Positions 42,635 to 54,085 of a DNA stretch of 64,000 nt are shown piece after piece. Within the stretch, counting starts at the first letter, position 1, and every line of letters starts with the position of its first letter. The stretch comes from Symbiodinium microadriaticum (Eukaryota > Sar > Dinophyceae > Suessiales > Symbiodiniaceae). The position numbers and the translations under genes are program-made. A model generated the notes under the pieces. That model saw nothing but the letters and a program-made list of their open reading frames with translations, searched no databases and was not told where the DNA came from. The stretch lies in contig LSRX01000365.1 of the NCBI GenBank assembly GCA_001939145.1, positions 1 to 64,000 of the forward strand, read 5' to 3'.

Positions 42635-45478
42635 GCTTGGGTAGCTCGTAATGATATCCCGCTTTCAGATTTTTTGCAACCACTGCGCTACATCCCCATC
42701 TCGAGCTCTCAAAATCTCATCCCCTAAACTCCTAAACTAAACGCCCACCAAGGGCGCCGAAAGCTGCAAATTCTGCCTTCAGACCCGCGAAAGCCCTGAC
42801 TTTTGTTAATGCACCGAGTTTCGACGCCTTATAGAATCCCAGAGCAAAATCGGAAAGGCCCTAAACTCGCCGGCCTCATCCGTGTCGGGTCGAATCCTCA
42901 GAACCTTCCCCACGGAGTAGGGCACGCCATAGATGTTTCCTCGGTTTAGGGTTCAGGAGCGGGGCTGGGAGGTTTGGGGTGCGGGGTAGTCATGGCGCCA
43001 CCAAAGTTATGAGTGGATTGAGTTACACGCAGAGCTGCAAGGTCGTAAGTATGGGAAATAAAGACTTTCTGCTTCGAAGTGGCACCTAGTTCTAGGGACT
43101 GGTGGGAGGAAGGCTGTCGAAATATTGGTGGTTGTCAGAGACAGCAGAAGTTCGAGGAGTTACGATTCACAGTTTACGCTGCTCAAGGTTGCACATGTCT
43201 GGGCTTCACGATTCCGGGATTTGGGGGATCCGATCTAGTCCGATTGATGAAGCTTACCCTTGATACGTTCACACATTCGCAAGATGCAGGGGGTAACCCT
43301 GCGCAGACACACCATAATAATTATCATCACAACTTCCAAGAACGTCCAATGCATGCCTAGGAAGCTGAGATCTGCATGAGCTGGCAATGGCAAACTTCTT
43401 TGCTGACCACAATGACATATCCAAGCCTCCTGTGATTTTTCGGAAAGCCAATGCTCATGTAAAATATGCTACTAGTAGCACACGAAGCCCACTAAACACC
43501 AAAGCCTGGCCAATGCAAGCAAACCACCATCGTCAGCCAACACAGCATGGTTCCACTTTGCCAGCTGCGGTTGGAACTGGCCAATGGTGGTGGCCTGCTT
43601 CAGGTGGTGGGTCAGCATGATAACAGCTCGGCGAAAGCAACAGGCAGCTGACTGTCTCTGCGTTCCTGACTCCTGACATGACTCACAGAAGCCCGGATGC
43701 TCGTGATTGGGGCCGCTCAAATCTGCAGAGGGCTATACCTGCGTGTGAGCTCCTGGCCTACGCAGGAGAGGGCACTGTACTATCCGTTGCCACCCGGCCG
43801 GGGAGAGCCACCCGTGGACGGCTTAGGATAGGGTTTAGCGGTGTTAGCTGCAAGGACACATATCCAAGTAATCAAGTGCACACGACAGAAATAGCTGGCA
43901 AATGGAATGTCAACAAGTATTGGAGCAACCGGTAGTGCTGGCAGTAATGATGCCGAGAAAACCACGCAGAAGCAGAAGCAGTCACAGCAGTCGCCCTCGC
44001 GGGGTAGAGTAGCAGCACTGCAGAAAACATCGAAGCGGAAACGATCATCAGAAATCCATGACACTCACGACCATTAGGATGCTCTCCATTATCCCCTAAA
44101 CCCTGAAGCCTATTCCAAAGGGCCCATATAGACTGCCGATATAGTTCCATAATAGTGGTATATATGGACCCCGTTTAAACCCATGGTCAGTTGCTTCCCA
44201 TTATTCATCTTAATCAATACCATCAGCGGCATTTTCCTTGTCATTATCAGTGTGCATATCTTCATCAAAGTCTTGCCACACACACATGACGACCGACAAC
44301 ACCAGCAGCGACAACATCAACAAACCATATACAGTAACTGCTAACATGCTCTGCACACTCGGCATCATTGTCCTTCTACCACCACATCAGCAGCAACCCC
44401 AAACCCTAAACCCCAGCATCATCACGGAATTGCTGAGCTAATAAGTGCCCGGGCCTGGGCAACGGACCCCTCGACGCTGATCTTCAGCACCGAGGTGGCC
44501 CACAAGGGAACCTACAGCTCAAAATTTACAGTGTAGGTGCTAAATTTTAATTCATTCTTGAAGGTTGAAGGGTTACGGGTTTCGGGAGCTCAGAGATAGA
44601 GTTTTAGGTTGTAAAAACTGTGAGCTTCATTGAGTCTAACGTGGTCTACAGCATATTTCTTTCTGCTTGGTTGTCAAGGCTGTCTGTGAAGTACACATGC
44701 ATAAACTTGCTCTTTCAGCTGTTTATGTCTGCACATATGTTTACTTATGCCTGGTCAGCTTGTTTGGGGCCCCCCTTCTCAACTACTGTCTCATGCATAA
44801 GTCTCGCAACCTCCCTTGCGGATCCCCACGGTCCACAGAACTCGCCCTACCATTTCAGGATAGGGTAACGATACAAGTGCCATCTGCAATGTAAGCCACG
44901 GCATAGACATGCCCTGTCTTGGCGACCACGGCCGAGCGCCAGTTGTGCATCTTCACTCCTTATCTTGAACAATCGAGGGCCGACTTAGGTGCAACTGGAA
45001 AGTGCTCATCGAAAACAGATGCGCTGGGCTTGAAGGGAATCAAGCTCGAGATCGAAACATGTGTTGTTCACCGTCTACGGAGTTCGTCATAACCACGTCA
45101 GAGAGGTGTTTCAAAAGCTTCGGTTCCACTACAGGAGCTACAGAAGCCGCTCAGCAGTTAAAGTTCAATTTCTCTTGTGCCAATCAACCATAGGGTGCCG
45201 ACCACTGCGTTGCCTTCGCAAGAGCTCATTTTTCAACTGAGGGGAAGGGTGCGGAACCTAACCCGAAGTGAAAAACTGAGCCGAATCGAAATCGCCCAAG
45301 GATTTCAACTAGAACCCATGAGCCCCTAAACCCTGAGCCCCTAAACCCTAAATCTACATAGAAGACTGACGAGGGTGAGTCGCCGTGGCAGTCGAAGCCG
45401 CGACTTGTCTCGATACGACCTGAGGGATTCTCTGGCCAGGGCTCCGAACCAGAAACCGCAGGATATGCATAGGCATAT
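42633..45478. other. Gene-free stretch
   Basis: No supportable gene. Cryptic CA/CAA/CAG simplicity occurs at 44270-44410, and telomere-like words at 42720-42750, 44395-44415 and 45320-45350. Confidence 0.5.
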
Positions 45479-45578
45479 GGGTAGCTTTCTAAATTAAGGT
45501 CCCCTTTTGGGGTCCTTTTATACGGGTGCCGTACTATGTTGGGGACCTGAGAAGGGTCCCGAATTGAGAGAACTACCC
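45479..45578. mobile_element. Family A miniature inverted-repeat element, copy A4
   Basis: GGGTAGCTTTCTAAATTAAG and GAATTGAGAGAACTACCC are imperfect inverted ends. The core GGGTGCCGTACTATGTTGGG is oriented as in A3. Flanks are CATAT on the left and ATATAG on the right, compatible with a TA or ATAT target duplication. Confidence 0.85.
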
Positions 45579-47573
45579 ATATAGATGCAGATCTAGATAC
45601 AGATACATAGGTTTCGATATAGAAATAGCTTCCTTAGGGCCACAGCTACTAAAAAAAGGGCTACCAGGTTACATGTTGTATGGTTAGCAACTTAGTATGT
45701 ATGTAACCCATATCCCTAGGATAGAGGTAATCGAAGGTGAAGCAGCTCCTGGCTTGTAGACTGATAGCTTTTGCACTGGCCATGTCGCTTTGCGGCACTG
45801 CCGTCATGACAAGACCTCGACCAGGCCCAAACATAGGCCTGGGGTTAACAAGCTTTATGAAACGTTGGAAACCTCAATACACCCTATAGTGCACAGTCAG
45901 CCCATCCACACAAGGAGCCTCTGAATCTAAGAGGCCCTCACACCAAAAGCTTAGGGACTTTCCGAAACCAGCTCAATGGCGACTCGAAGGAATACCCTTA
46001 TAAGTCTAAGTGTCCATGTATACACCGGTGACCTGTTTGTAATACATGTTAGCCAGTGTAAAGGGGTTCCGATGACGTGTGCTCTCGGGTCAAGGTATAT
46101 ATCAGATGGGTACATGGACCCATGGCCCATGGCATCAGGGATACGTGCCCGGACTACTTGTTGGTGGCATGCTGGAACCCAAAAGTGTTGAAAGCTGGGG
46201 GGTTTAGCAAAGACTGACACCACTCCGTTGTTCTTCCCTTTACCCACACCACTCCAGTGACCGGGCCGTAACCTCCCGACAAACGGCCGCGACACACGGC
46301 ACTCAAAGGCTCACACTAGCCTAAACCCTAGGCCACAATGCCCAGCAACCATGGTCCATACCAGCCAAAAGAATCGAGCACCTCACTCCCCAGCCAAAGC
46401 AGTCATGCCATAAACTAGCACACCGTGGGGGGGGGTATGTTATGCTAGTCTTGATGACGGAGCATTACGTAAGAGAACGGAGGCTGCCCGACCGTTCCAG
46501 GAAGCTTGAAAGTGCAGTTGTGGCGAAAATGGAGAAGGGGCACTGTAGAATAACCAGATGGCTTAGGTATTGATAGGATATGCAGACTGATTCTCCTAGA
46601 CCGGGTGGGTTATCTCGTCTGTAGACCATTCGAAACCGCCTTCAGAAGTGCAGGTGCTTGACAAAAAATGGCATGACATCCTTACAGCTTTGAAGTTCAG
46701 GTTTCAGGACTTACGGGTCAGAGGGTTTACAAGGTTTAGGGTTCAGGGTAGTTCCAGTTGTCTTGTGATGTTCAGAACAATCCCCTAATCTGACAAACCC
46801 CATACGCTAAACCCGAAACCTACACCTCTAATTACTGAACCCTAAGCCCAAAACCCTATACCCCTAACCCTAAATAACGCCGCAACACAAGGTCGCCTGG
46901 GGATCCTAAACTCCTAAACCTCCGCGACTCGTCGAAAGCTGCAAAGCCAATCATGCCCTCCCAGCCCTTGTTGCGTGAGCCTCCAAAAATAGGATCCCAA
47001 AAACCCGCGAGAAAGGACCTACCCCCCCCTTCCCGAAGTGTGATCCCTACAATCTCACTCCGGATTCCCTTGCTTTCGGAAGCCTGCACAACCCTGAACT
47101 CCTAGGGCTTAGGGGTAGCATTGCCAGTACCACTATTTTTTGTTACCACTATTACTATCATGACTGTGATTGCGACCATTACTGTTGTTACAGCATTGCA
47201 ATGGTTACCACTATTAGTATCTTATTCTGACTGCCACCTTGCTAGTGTTGCACCTCTTAAAAACTGGCCCTTGCTTTGATGGCTTGGCCACTCTGAGTCT
47301 GGAAGTCCCAGCAAGTGGTCTTTAAAGCTCGGCCCGGGTGTCCACCTGGTTCTTCGCAGGGCTCTCATTTCGTATCTGGGGTTGTTTAGATGGTTTAAGG
47401 GTCTCAGGTTTTCCGGAGTTTGGATGTCTGGTTATTCAAGGCTGACTCGGATGAGTCGACAGTCGAATGATTACGGAAACATCGGCCATGACCTGCGGTC
47501 CCAACACTTAACCTAGAGAAGCTTTGGAGCTTTGGGTCCATTTTTGAGCAGGGGGTGCACTGCTCTAATGTAA
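45579..47573. other. Gene-free stretch
   Basis: No supportable gene. 45585-45630 is a GATA/CAGATA-like tract directly after A4. 46720-46750 (G-rich) and 46795-46875 (C-rich) are telomere-like words in opposite orientation. A G9 run is at about 46427-46435. Confidence 0.5.
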
Positions 47574-47653
47574 GGGCCTAAATAATTACCGGGGTCCTTG
47601 TTATAATTCAAGTAGAATGCGCCCCAAGACCTTGTTCTAACTTTTAAGGCCCC
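47574..47653. mobile_element. Family C miniature inverted-repeat element, copy C3
   Basis: The left end GGGCCTAAATAATTA and the right end (reverse complement GGGGCCTTAAAAGTTAG) form imperfect inverted repeats. Read on the minus strand, the core GAATTATAACAAGGACC matches C1. A (CTAT)n microsatellite starts at the right end. Confidence 0.6.
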
Positions 47654-47714
47654 TCTATCTATGTATCTATCTATCTATCTATCTATCTATATATATAGAG
47701 AGAGAGAGAGATAG
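47654..47714. repeat. (CTAT)n, (TA)n and (GA)n microsatellite
   Basis: About nine CTAT units, then a few TA and eight GA, beginning directly at the end of element C3. Confidence 0.95.
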
Positions 47715-48485
47715 GGGAACTCGAAACCCTGAAACTTTGGGACGCATGCTCTCATGCCAGGATTCGGACAAATGAGGCTTGTGCTTGGATGGCTGGATTG
47801 CGCGTTGAGGGCTTCGGCATCCAAACCCCACAACCCGGCTAGAGATGGAGGACTTAGGACATCAGAGGATGTGGCTCTGGGGTTGAGGGTCTACGTTTTA
47901 GGATTTGAGGTACAAGGTTTTCAGGTTCTGGGTGAGGGGCTTTGGGGTTTAACTGCGGTCTGTCTATCACACGTCGAATCAAAGTGCTGGTGGCCTTATA
48001 GGTTCTAAGGTTGCGGGCCCACAACGAGAGTGAACGTCTTGAAGGTGCAGCGTTGCAACGATTGCCCGATGCACTTCACAGGGCCTTAAAAATTCGATCA
48101 GAGCTTTGGGGCATGATATAGCATACTCAGATTAGGAACCTTAAGGAATGAGCCCCGATGTTAGGGTCCATCAGGGCCGCGGGCGACTGGACACAGCTAA
48201 CCCAGAATTGTTGCGTGGAGGTATCCCTGATAAACTGGAGCTCTGTGTTGAAAACCCTGCACGCTAAACGAACCGAACTCCCAAACCCAAACCCCACAGG
48301 AGAAGCATTGCAAGCTTCCGAAAGCTCGCACCGGATGACCTAGGGTCGGAAGATGAAAACACGCCTGGAACTGTTTAGCGGGTAGCCGTGGAGGGCATTT
48401 CAAAACAGTCCCAAAGCTGCATAAATCGCTTACTCTTCTTACTAATGCCCTGATCCTGTTGGCGTCTCTTAAGCCCTTTCTCGCG

Positions 48486-48511
48486 CCTAAACCCTAAACC
48501 CTAAACCCTAG
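48486..48511 (-). repeat. Perfect telomere heptamers (about 3.5 units)
   Basis: CCTAAACCCTAAACCCTAAA followed by CCCTAG. It is the cleanest run of exact CCCTAAA heptamers I see in the window and stands alone in otherwise degenerate sequence. Confidence 0.9.
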
Positions 48512-50282
48512 CATTTCTCGCACGCCCTTAACCCGGAAGGAAGAAGCAGCCCAGCGGCCGAAAGCGACCTTCACGGTTGCATGTGCAGCTCTTGGTTTAA
48601 AGTGCAAGTTGTTTTTTGGTTTTCTCGTATTGGTATTATTTAGGCCCCTGAACCCTAAACCCTAAGGCGCTTATATTAGATATAGAGAAGGGTTCTTATT
48701 AACTTATGGTGGAGTGTAGTGCTTAGGGTTTCGGGCGAGGGCCTGTTTTCTCGGGCTGAAGGATTTAGAGATTGGAATATTTAGGATGCAGCCTACCAAA
48801 ACCCTATCTTTTGCCAAGAATGTCCTGCAGTAGCTACACCTGATTGGAAATTCAGTGCGGTGGCTCTTGAGTCTCATATGCCTTAACAATTTCGATCTTC
48901 GTCTGTGTCTTCATCATCATGGGCATCTCCGATTCTTCGAATCGCCAGTGCCATCATCCGAAGCACTGCGTCGTCATCATCACCATCCACCATCATGCAC
49001 ATCGGATCTTTGCTAGAGTTTAACGGTGTTAGGATATCAGCTTAGGTCGTAAAGTCGAGGATTCCGGCTTTAGGGTCCGGGGGACCCCGGAAAGGAATTC
49101 AAGGGGGTTCCGGGTGTCACATCTGGGACCCCCAAAGCCCGCACCCTAATGAGGATGCCCCACCTGAAGGCAGGGATCCCACCGTCTCGGCGACACGCCC
49201 CCGTGGATCTATCCTGGAGGTTGCTGAAGGCCGTTCTGGCTTCTGGGATCTGGGGCTTAAGATTTGCGAGGGAGCAATACTGCGCAGGATAGTCGCATAT
49301 GTCTCCAATATGACAAATGGCGGTGTCTTGTGTAGTTGTGCGTCGCTCTTCCTGACACAATGAGTGTCCTGCTGTTGGGTCCCGTATTTCCTGCAACTCA
49401 ATAAAGTTCAAAAAAAGAAGTAAGGTGCATTGACTGTGGGCCAAAGTGCCTGAGGATGGCCGAAGCCAAGATCGGCAAAGCAAAAATTACCTTGGACAGC
49501 TCAGTTTTGGCTTAGTGTCTAGGGTTTAGGGAAGGCTCAGTTTCGTCTGCACAACGTACGGCGCCTTTGGCAGTTTGGATCTTAGGGCGTGCGGCATTAT
49601 GGATCTGATGTCCTACAGAGGTTCGAAAGCGAGGATAAGGTTTACAGGGCATATGTTTTTGAGCCTCAAGAAGGTTAGAGGGGAAGGGCATATCAAAGTG
49701 GTCTCCCTGTTCTACGTCCAATGTACGTACATGCAACGGCGCGGCCGTGGTCTCAAAGGCTTTAGAGGCTCAAGTGCCGATGTGGCACTCCATCTCCATT
49801 CGCAGCAGCATTGCGCCACTTCCCCACGTCACCAGAGAAGTGTCCGAAGGAAGCCAGGGAGTCCGTCAAAGTCTGTACACAAGTGACCTCAGTCGGGCTC
49901 TGCTGAACTCTTGAAGCTCAACGGCACTAAAGCATTTTTGATACCTCGCACTGATTGAAAGGGTCAGCTAGCCAAGGCTTCCACTCAATAAAAGCTTTTT
50001 GGCTCATACACGGCCACAGCAAATATTTAATGCCTTACTTTCGGGTCGGCTCTCTCAGGCTCTCAGGCAGTTGGCAAAAACTAAGCTGTTGCAAACCCAA
50101 GACAACCTGCGCATTTTATCACATCTACAGATACAGACGCATCAGACACATCCTCACCCGCCTGTTCCCCCGGGAAACCTTAGTTCCGCGGCTCAAGGTA
50201 TCGGAGCCAGCCTCCTAAGATGCAGAATATCCAAAAAAACCAGCTACCGCACGTACTCAAGCTCTGAATCCTGTATGGATCC

Positions 50283-50395
50283 TAAACAGTAAACCCTAAA
50301 CCCTAAAATCCCAAACCCTTTTGCATCCAGGCCTCCTGAACGCCCTTCCCTAAACCCTGAAACCCCAAACCCCAGCTCCCACTCCCCGAAAACCT
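50283..50395. repeat. CCCTAAA-like cluster
   Basis: Starts with near-exact units (TAAACCCTAAACCCTAAAAT) and decays into ACCCTGAAACCCCAAACCCC. Confidence 0.7.
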
Positions 50396-50814
50396 TAACC
50401 CGGAAGCCTCTGTAGCAGCCCATGGGATGCCACAAACATAGCCACCAGATCGCACGGAGAAACCATACCTTGGCTTCCAGAGTTTAAGTCGGGAATCCGT
50501 CCGTAGGCACTCATTCTCACTATTCTAATTCAAGAACTGTCTGAAACACTAGGAATTCCTAGAACTCTAGGACCTTGGGGCGGTAGAATGCGCAGGATCT
50601 ATCAAGTTGCAGGAGTCTTGATATTTTGTACGGGAGCTAAAAGATCTTGCGAGAGGTTCAGAAAATTTCAGGATGTCAAGATTTTAGGTTTTGGCGTCTG
50701 GGTGAAATGAGGGCTCCCACATGCACTCATTTTGTACATGGCATATATACACGTAAACCTTTATTTGCCAACTTATTTATTCAAATATGTGTTGTATACC
50801 TGTATAATGTTGTG

Positions 50815-50995
50815 TACATATATATATATATATATATATGCTTGTGTGTAAGTGTGTTGCATAACTGTATAATATGGTATGTACAGGTGTATACATATAT
50901 ATATATACACAGATATGTTCAGCAACTGTTTAACACAATATATACATATGCACATATGTGAAGCATGAACATGTACATATATGTGTGTCAACATA
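50815..50995. repeat. TA/TG/CA-rich simple-sequence tract
   Basis: (TA)n at 50817-50840 and 50895-50910, separated by TGTGTA/GTATAC-rich sequence. Confidence 0.85.
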
Positions 50996-51225
50996 TGTCT
51001 ACACACAGATCGTTGTCCGTTTGTGTGCGTGCTAGTCTGTTTTTGAAAAGGGGGAGAACGCTCGTGCAGACATTGGGTGGTGAGGTATTTGGGACAGTAG
51101 CATGGATATGAAACCTTGGGCACTCTAGCGCCTCAAGGGTCTGAAATTACTTTTAGAAGGTATTCCTGCTGCTCCGTTATCACCACTAGCAAGGTCACCG
51201 TGTAAACACCACCACCTCCTCCTCC

Positions 51226-51303
51226 CACAGCTACAGCTACAGCTACAGCTACAGCTACTGCTACTGCTACTGCGACGACGACGACGACGACTACTACTAC
51301 CAC
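51226..51303. repeat. Hexa- to trinucleotide array (ACAGCT)n, (ACTGCT)n, (CGA)n, (CTA)n
   Basis: Six ACAGCT-type units change to ACTGCT, then to about six CGA triplets and four CTA triplets. Frames coding poly-Ser/Cys and Ala-Val across it are artefacts. Confidence 0.95.
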
Positions 51304-52959
51304 CGCCACTCCTGCTGCTGCCCATGTCGCTGCGAGAATTTTTGCCTCCTGCATTGCTGAGCGAATCCGTCATATAGGCTTCTCTCGCAGTATAAACCTC
51401 AATGAGCCCTCAAACTGACTCAAACCGAGTCGGCCTTACGCTCGAGACTCGCCCAGCTGTGCAGCCGGAGCCCCGACCAGCCCACCACTCCCCAAGCGAG
51501 ACAGATACAGCACCAATCAAGCTACAGAGAGATGCTTACTTAAGTAGATTGACAGCATGTTGCGCAGTATAGCAGCAGTAAATGCTCTAGGCAAAGTGCT
51601 AATTCCCGGCTGCAGCTGCAGGCAGAGTTGCTTACCCTCGGGAGTCGTGGACAAAGATCCCAGCAGCGTGACTTTGCTGGTCGTCGGCCTGGACGTGGCT
51701 GGGAAGATTCCACGGAAATGACAATGCGAGAGGACCCTTGATGTGGACATCTTAACCCACTTTATGTGGTTTTACGAAATGTAACGACTCTTGTAAACGT
51801 ATACGGCCTGAGCTGATGAGGATCCTAGCTGAGCTACACAAGCAGTAATCTCCGATCTATTCCAGAACTCAATGTAGGAAACACATCTCCAAACCCCGAT
51901 AAACCCTAAACCCTAGAGCCCTAACAATAAACCCTTGAAAGCCCTAAACTCTAAACCCTCCGATTCCGGAACTGATGTGACCATGGAGCTGAATCCGCAG
52001 CACGCGATCCGCTTGCCATGGCATGGCGTAGATTTCGCCTCCTTGGCTCACGGCCGCGTGCCTCAGACGGGAGGTTTTTCGGTTTAGGGTTTAGGGTGTA
52101 GGGTGTAGTGATTGGCTTTAAGAGTGGTACGGATTCGGGTTTAGGGCTGCAGGAATCCTTACTATGACGTAAGGTCATTTGCTGCCGAGGTGGTCTAGGA
52201 TTTCGAGAGTCCGATGTCGCTTGAGCCTTTCAAAAGACTTACATTAGGCTTATATACAGAACTCTGAAAACTTAAAAGTAGCACGGCAGGTAGATAGAAG
52301 GCAAGGGCCCAGGTGCCTGCGGCATGCAACATGCCCCATCAACTTTTAGAAGCCTGAGACACTGGACCTCGGTCAACATGAAAGAAACGACCCATGCATG
52401 CTAGCGGTCCGGGTCGATGAATGAAGGGCCTGCCTTGAAGTCCCTTTATATCTCTTTGTTCATTACGGCCTCCTGCCTCCCCTCCCTCGCACCTCGACCC
52501 TGGAGACCTTGCAGCAAATCACACCACGTGGAGGTTTCTCAGCATTAGTACTCCGGACTTCTTCTTATTCTAAGATCGCACTGCTTAAGGCTGGGTGGGG
52601 TCCCTCACCTTCTAAAACTCCCATGCCGCGAAACTCTGTACCCTGAAGATCCCACGAAAGTCCTGGCATCCTCAGCCTAAAGTCCCAAAACACACACGGG
52701 GCTAATCATTCCCTGGCCGTTGGTCATGAACCTGCGTCTTTATAGGAACAGCTTGAGGAGGCTAACTTCATCGGGCCCTTATGAGGCCCCCTGACACAGC
52801 TGCTAAGAAAATGCCCTCAGCAAACCCCACAACACCGGGCTCCCCCAACTTTTCAGAAGCCCCCCACCTCCTGTACTCTCCCATGCCCGTAACTTAACCC
52901 CGAAGCCAAAACCCACTGAACCCCAAACCCAAGGCCACTTTTAATATTGAGCTCAAGTC

Positions 52960-53010
52960 GAAAACCAAAACCCCAACCCTAAACCCTAAACCTTAACCCC
53001 AAACCCAGAA
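52960..53010. repeat. CCCTAAA cluster
   Basis: AACCCTAAACCCTAAACCTT with degenerate neighbours on both sides. Confidence 0.75.
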
Positions 53011-54021
53011 GCCCCCCACCTCCACTTACATGAAAGCAAGCCGAGGTCGGGTCCAACATCCCTAGGACGGATCGGGCTTTGAGGCTGTGAAAGGGCATTG
53101 GGGTTTAGGGGGCTTGGGCTGAGAGGCTGATTTCTGGGCTGATGCCTTTGAGGTGTTGGGTTTGGCCGTGGTATGGTAACGCTTTTGGGTTGAAGTTTGG
53201 GGGTTGACGATTTCGCGTTTTGGGGATGTTGGGGAGGGTTCTGAAAGGCCGCTTTCTGTAAATACAACAGTCCTTATCTTTCCAGTCCAATCGAAATGAA
53301 GGGACTTAGGTTTCGCTCGAGTTTCGGCCTGAGGCCGTGAGAGGGAGCAAACCTGGGGCCATCTGGTGCCTAAAGCTAAGGTGCCAAATGTGGGGACCTA
53401 CACAGTTAGAATCAGGTTTTGGGGTACACCAGAGTACAACCATTACAAGGAACACCAGGCCAATGATGCAGGTCATTCTTTGGATCGCTGATGTATGATA
53501 ATTTGTCACCCTAAACGCTAAACCCCCTAAAGGCCTACATGTGCCGCACATAGTGCGTCCGGGGGAAGATTCTGCAGGCTACGGCTATGGGCTTGGACCT
53601 ATACGATCCAGTGCGCAGGGGAAGCGATGCCGCCACAAGAGCAATTTTTTTTGGGTTTAGGGTTTAGTACAGGGTTGATATCGGTTCATGCAAGGAAGAG
53701 GCTGCGAAGCTACGACGGAAGAGGACTGGTTGTCACATACTTTACGTAGGCTTCTCCTCTAAAGCCTAAACCAGGTGCCTCAAATACTTCAAGCTTCCGG
53801 CTCGACAAGATCGCAGAGAAGGCAACACAAAACACGGTGAACACATACGTTCGACCCCAGACTCTAAATCCTCCCCTTCACCTAAAACACCGAGCCCTAA
53901 GCCTAGACATCTCTAAACCACAGCTTCAACCTCGTAGAGCTGTAGAAGACAAGCGTCTGCGAAGCACCGGAAGTCGGCGAAAGCTGAAGAACATGTCGGG
54001 CCTAAGTGAAGGAAGGTATAT

Positions 54022-54085
54022 GGGTAGTTCTCTAAATTAGGGTCCCGTTTTGGGGTCCCCAATATACCACGGCAGCCTTATAAGA
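54022..54085. mobile_element. Family A element, half copy A5
   Basis: The left end GGGTAGTTCTCTAAATTAGG and the core ATATACCACGGCAGCCTTAT are present. The right inverted repeat is missing, as in A2, and the core orientation is also as in A2. Confidence 0.8.

Larger units (their letters stand above)
47715..54021. other. Gene-free stretch
   Basis: No supportable gene. Telomere-like clusters are at 48486-48511, 50283-50395, 51893-51960 (C-rich), 52082-52110 (G-rich) and 52920-53010. A TA/TG-rich tract is at 50815-50995, and cryptic ATC triplets are at 48900-49005. Confidence 0.5.

Noticed and set aside
48486..48511. True chromosome end
   Set aside because: Only about 3.5 exact units, with ordinary sequence on both sides; interstitial.
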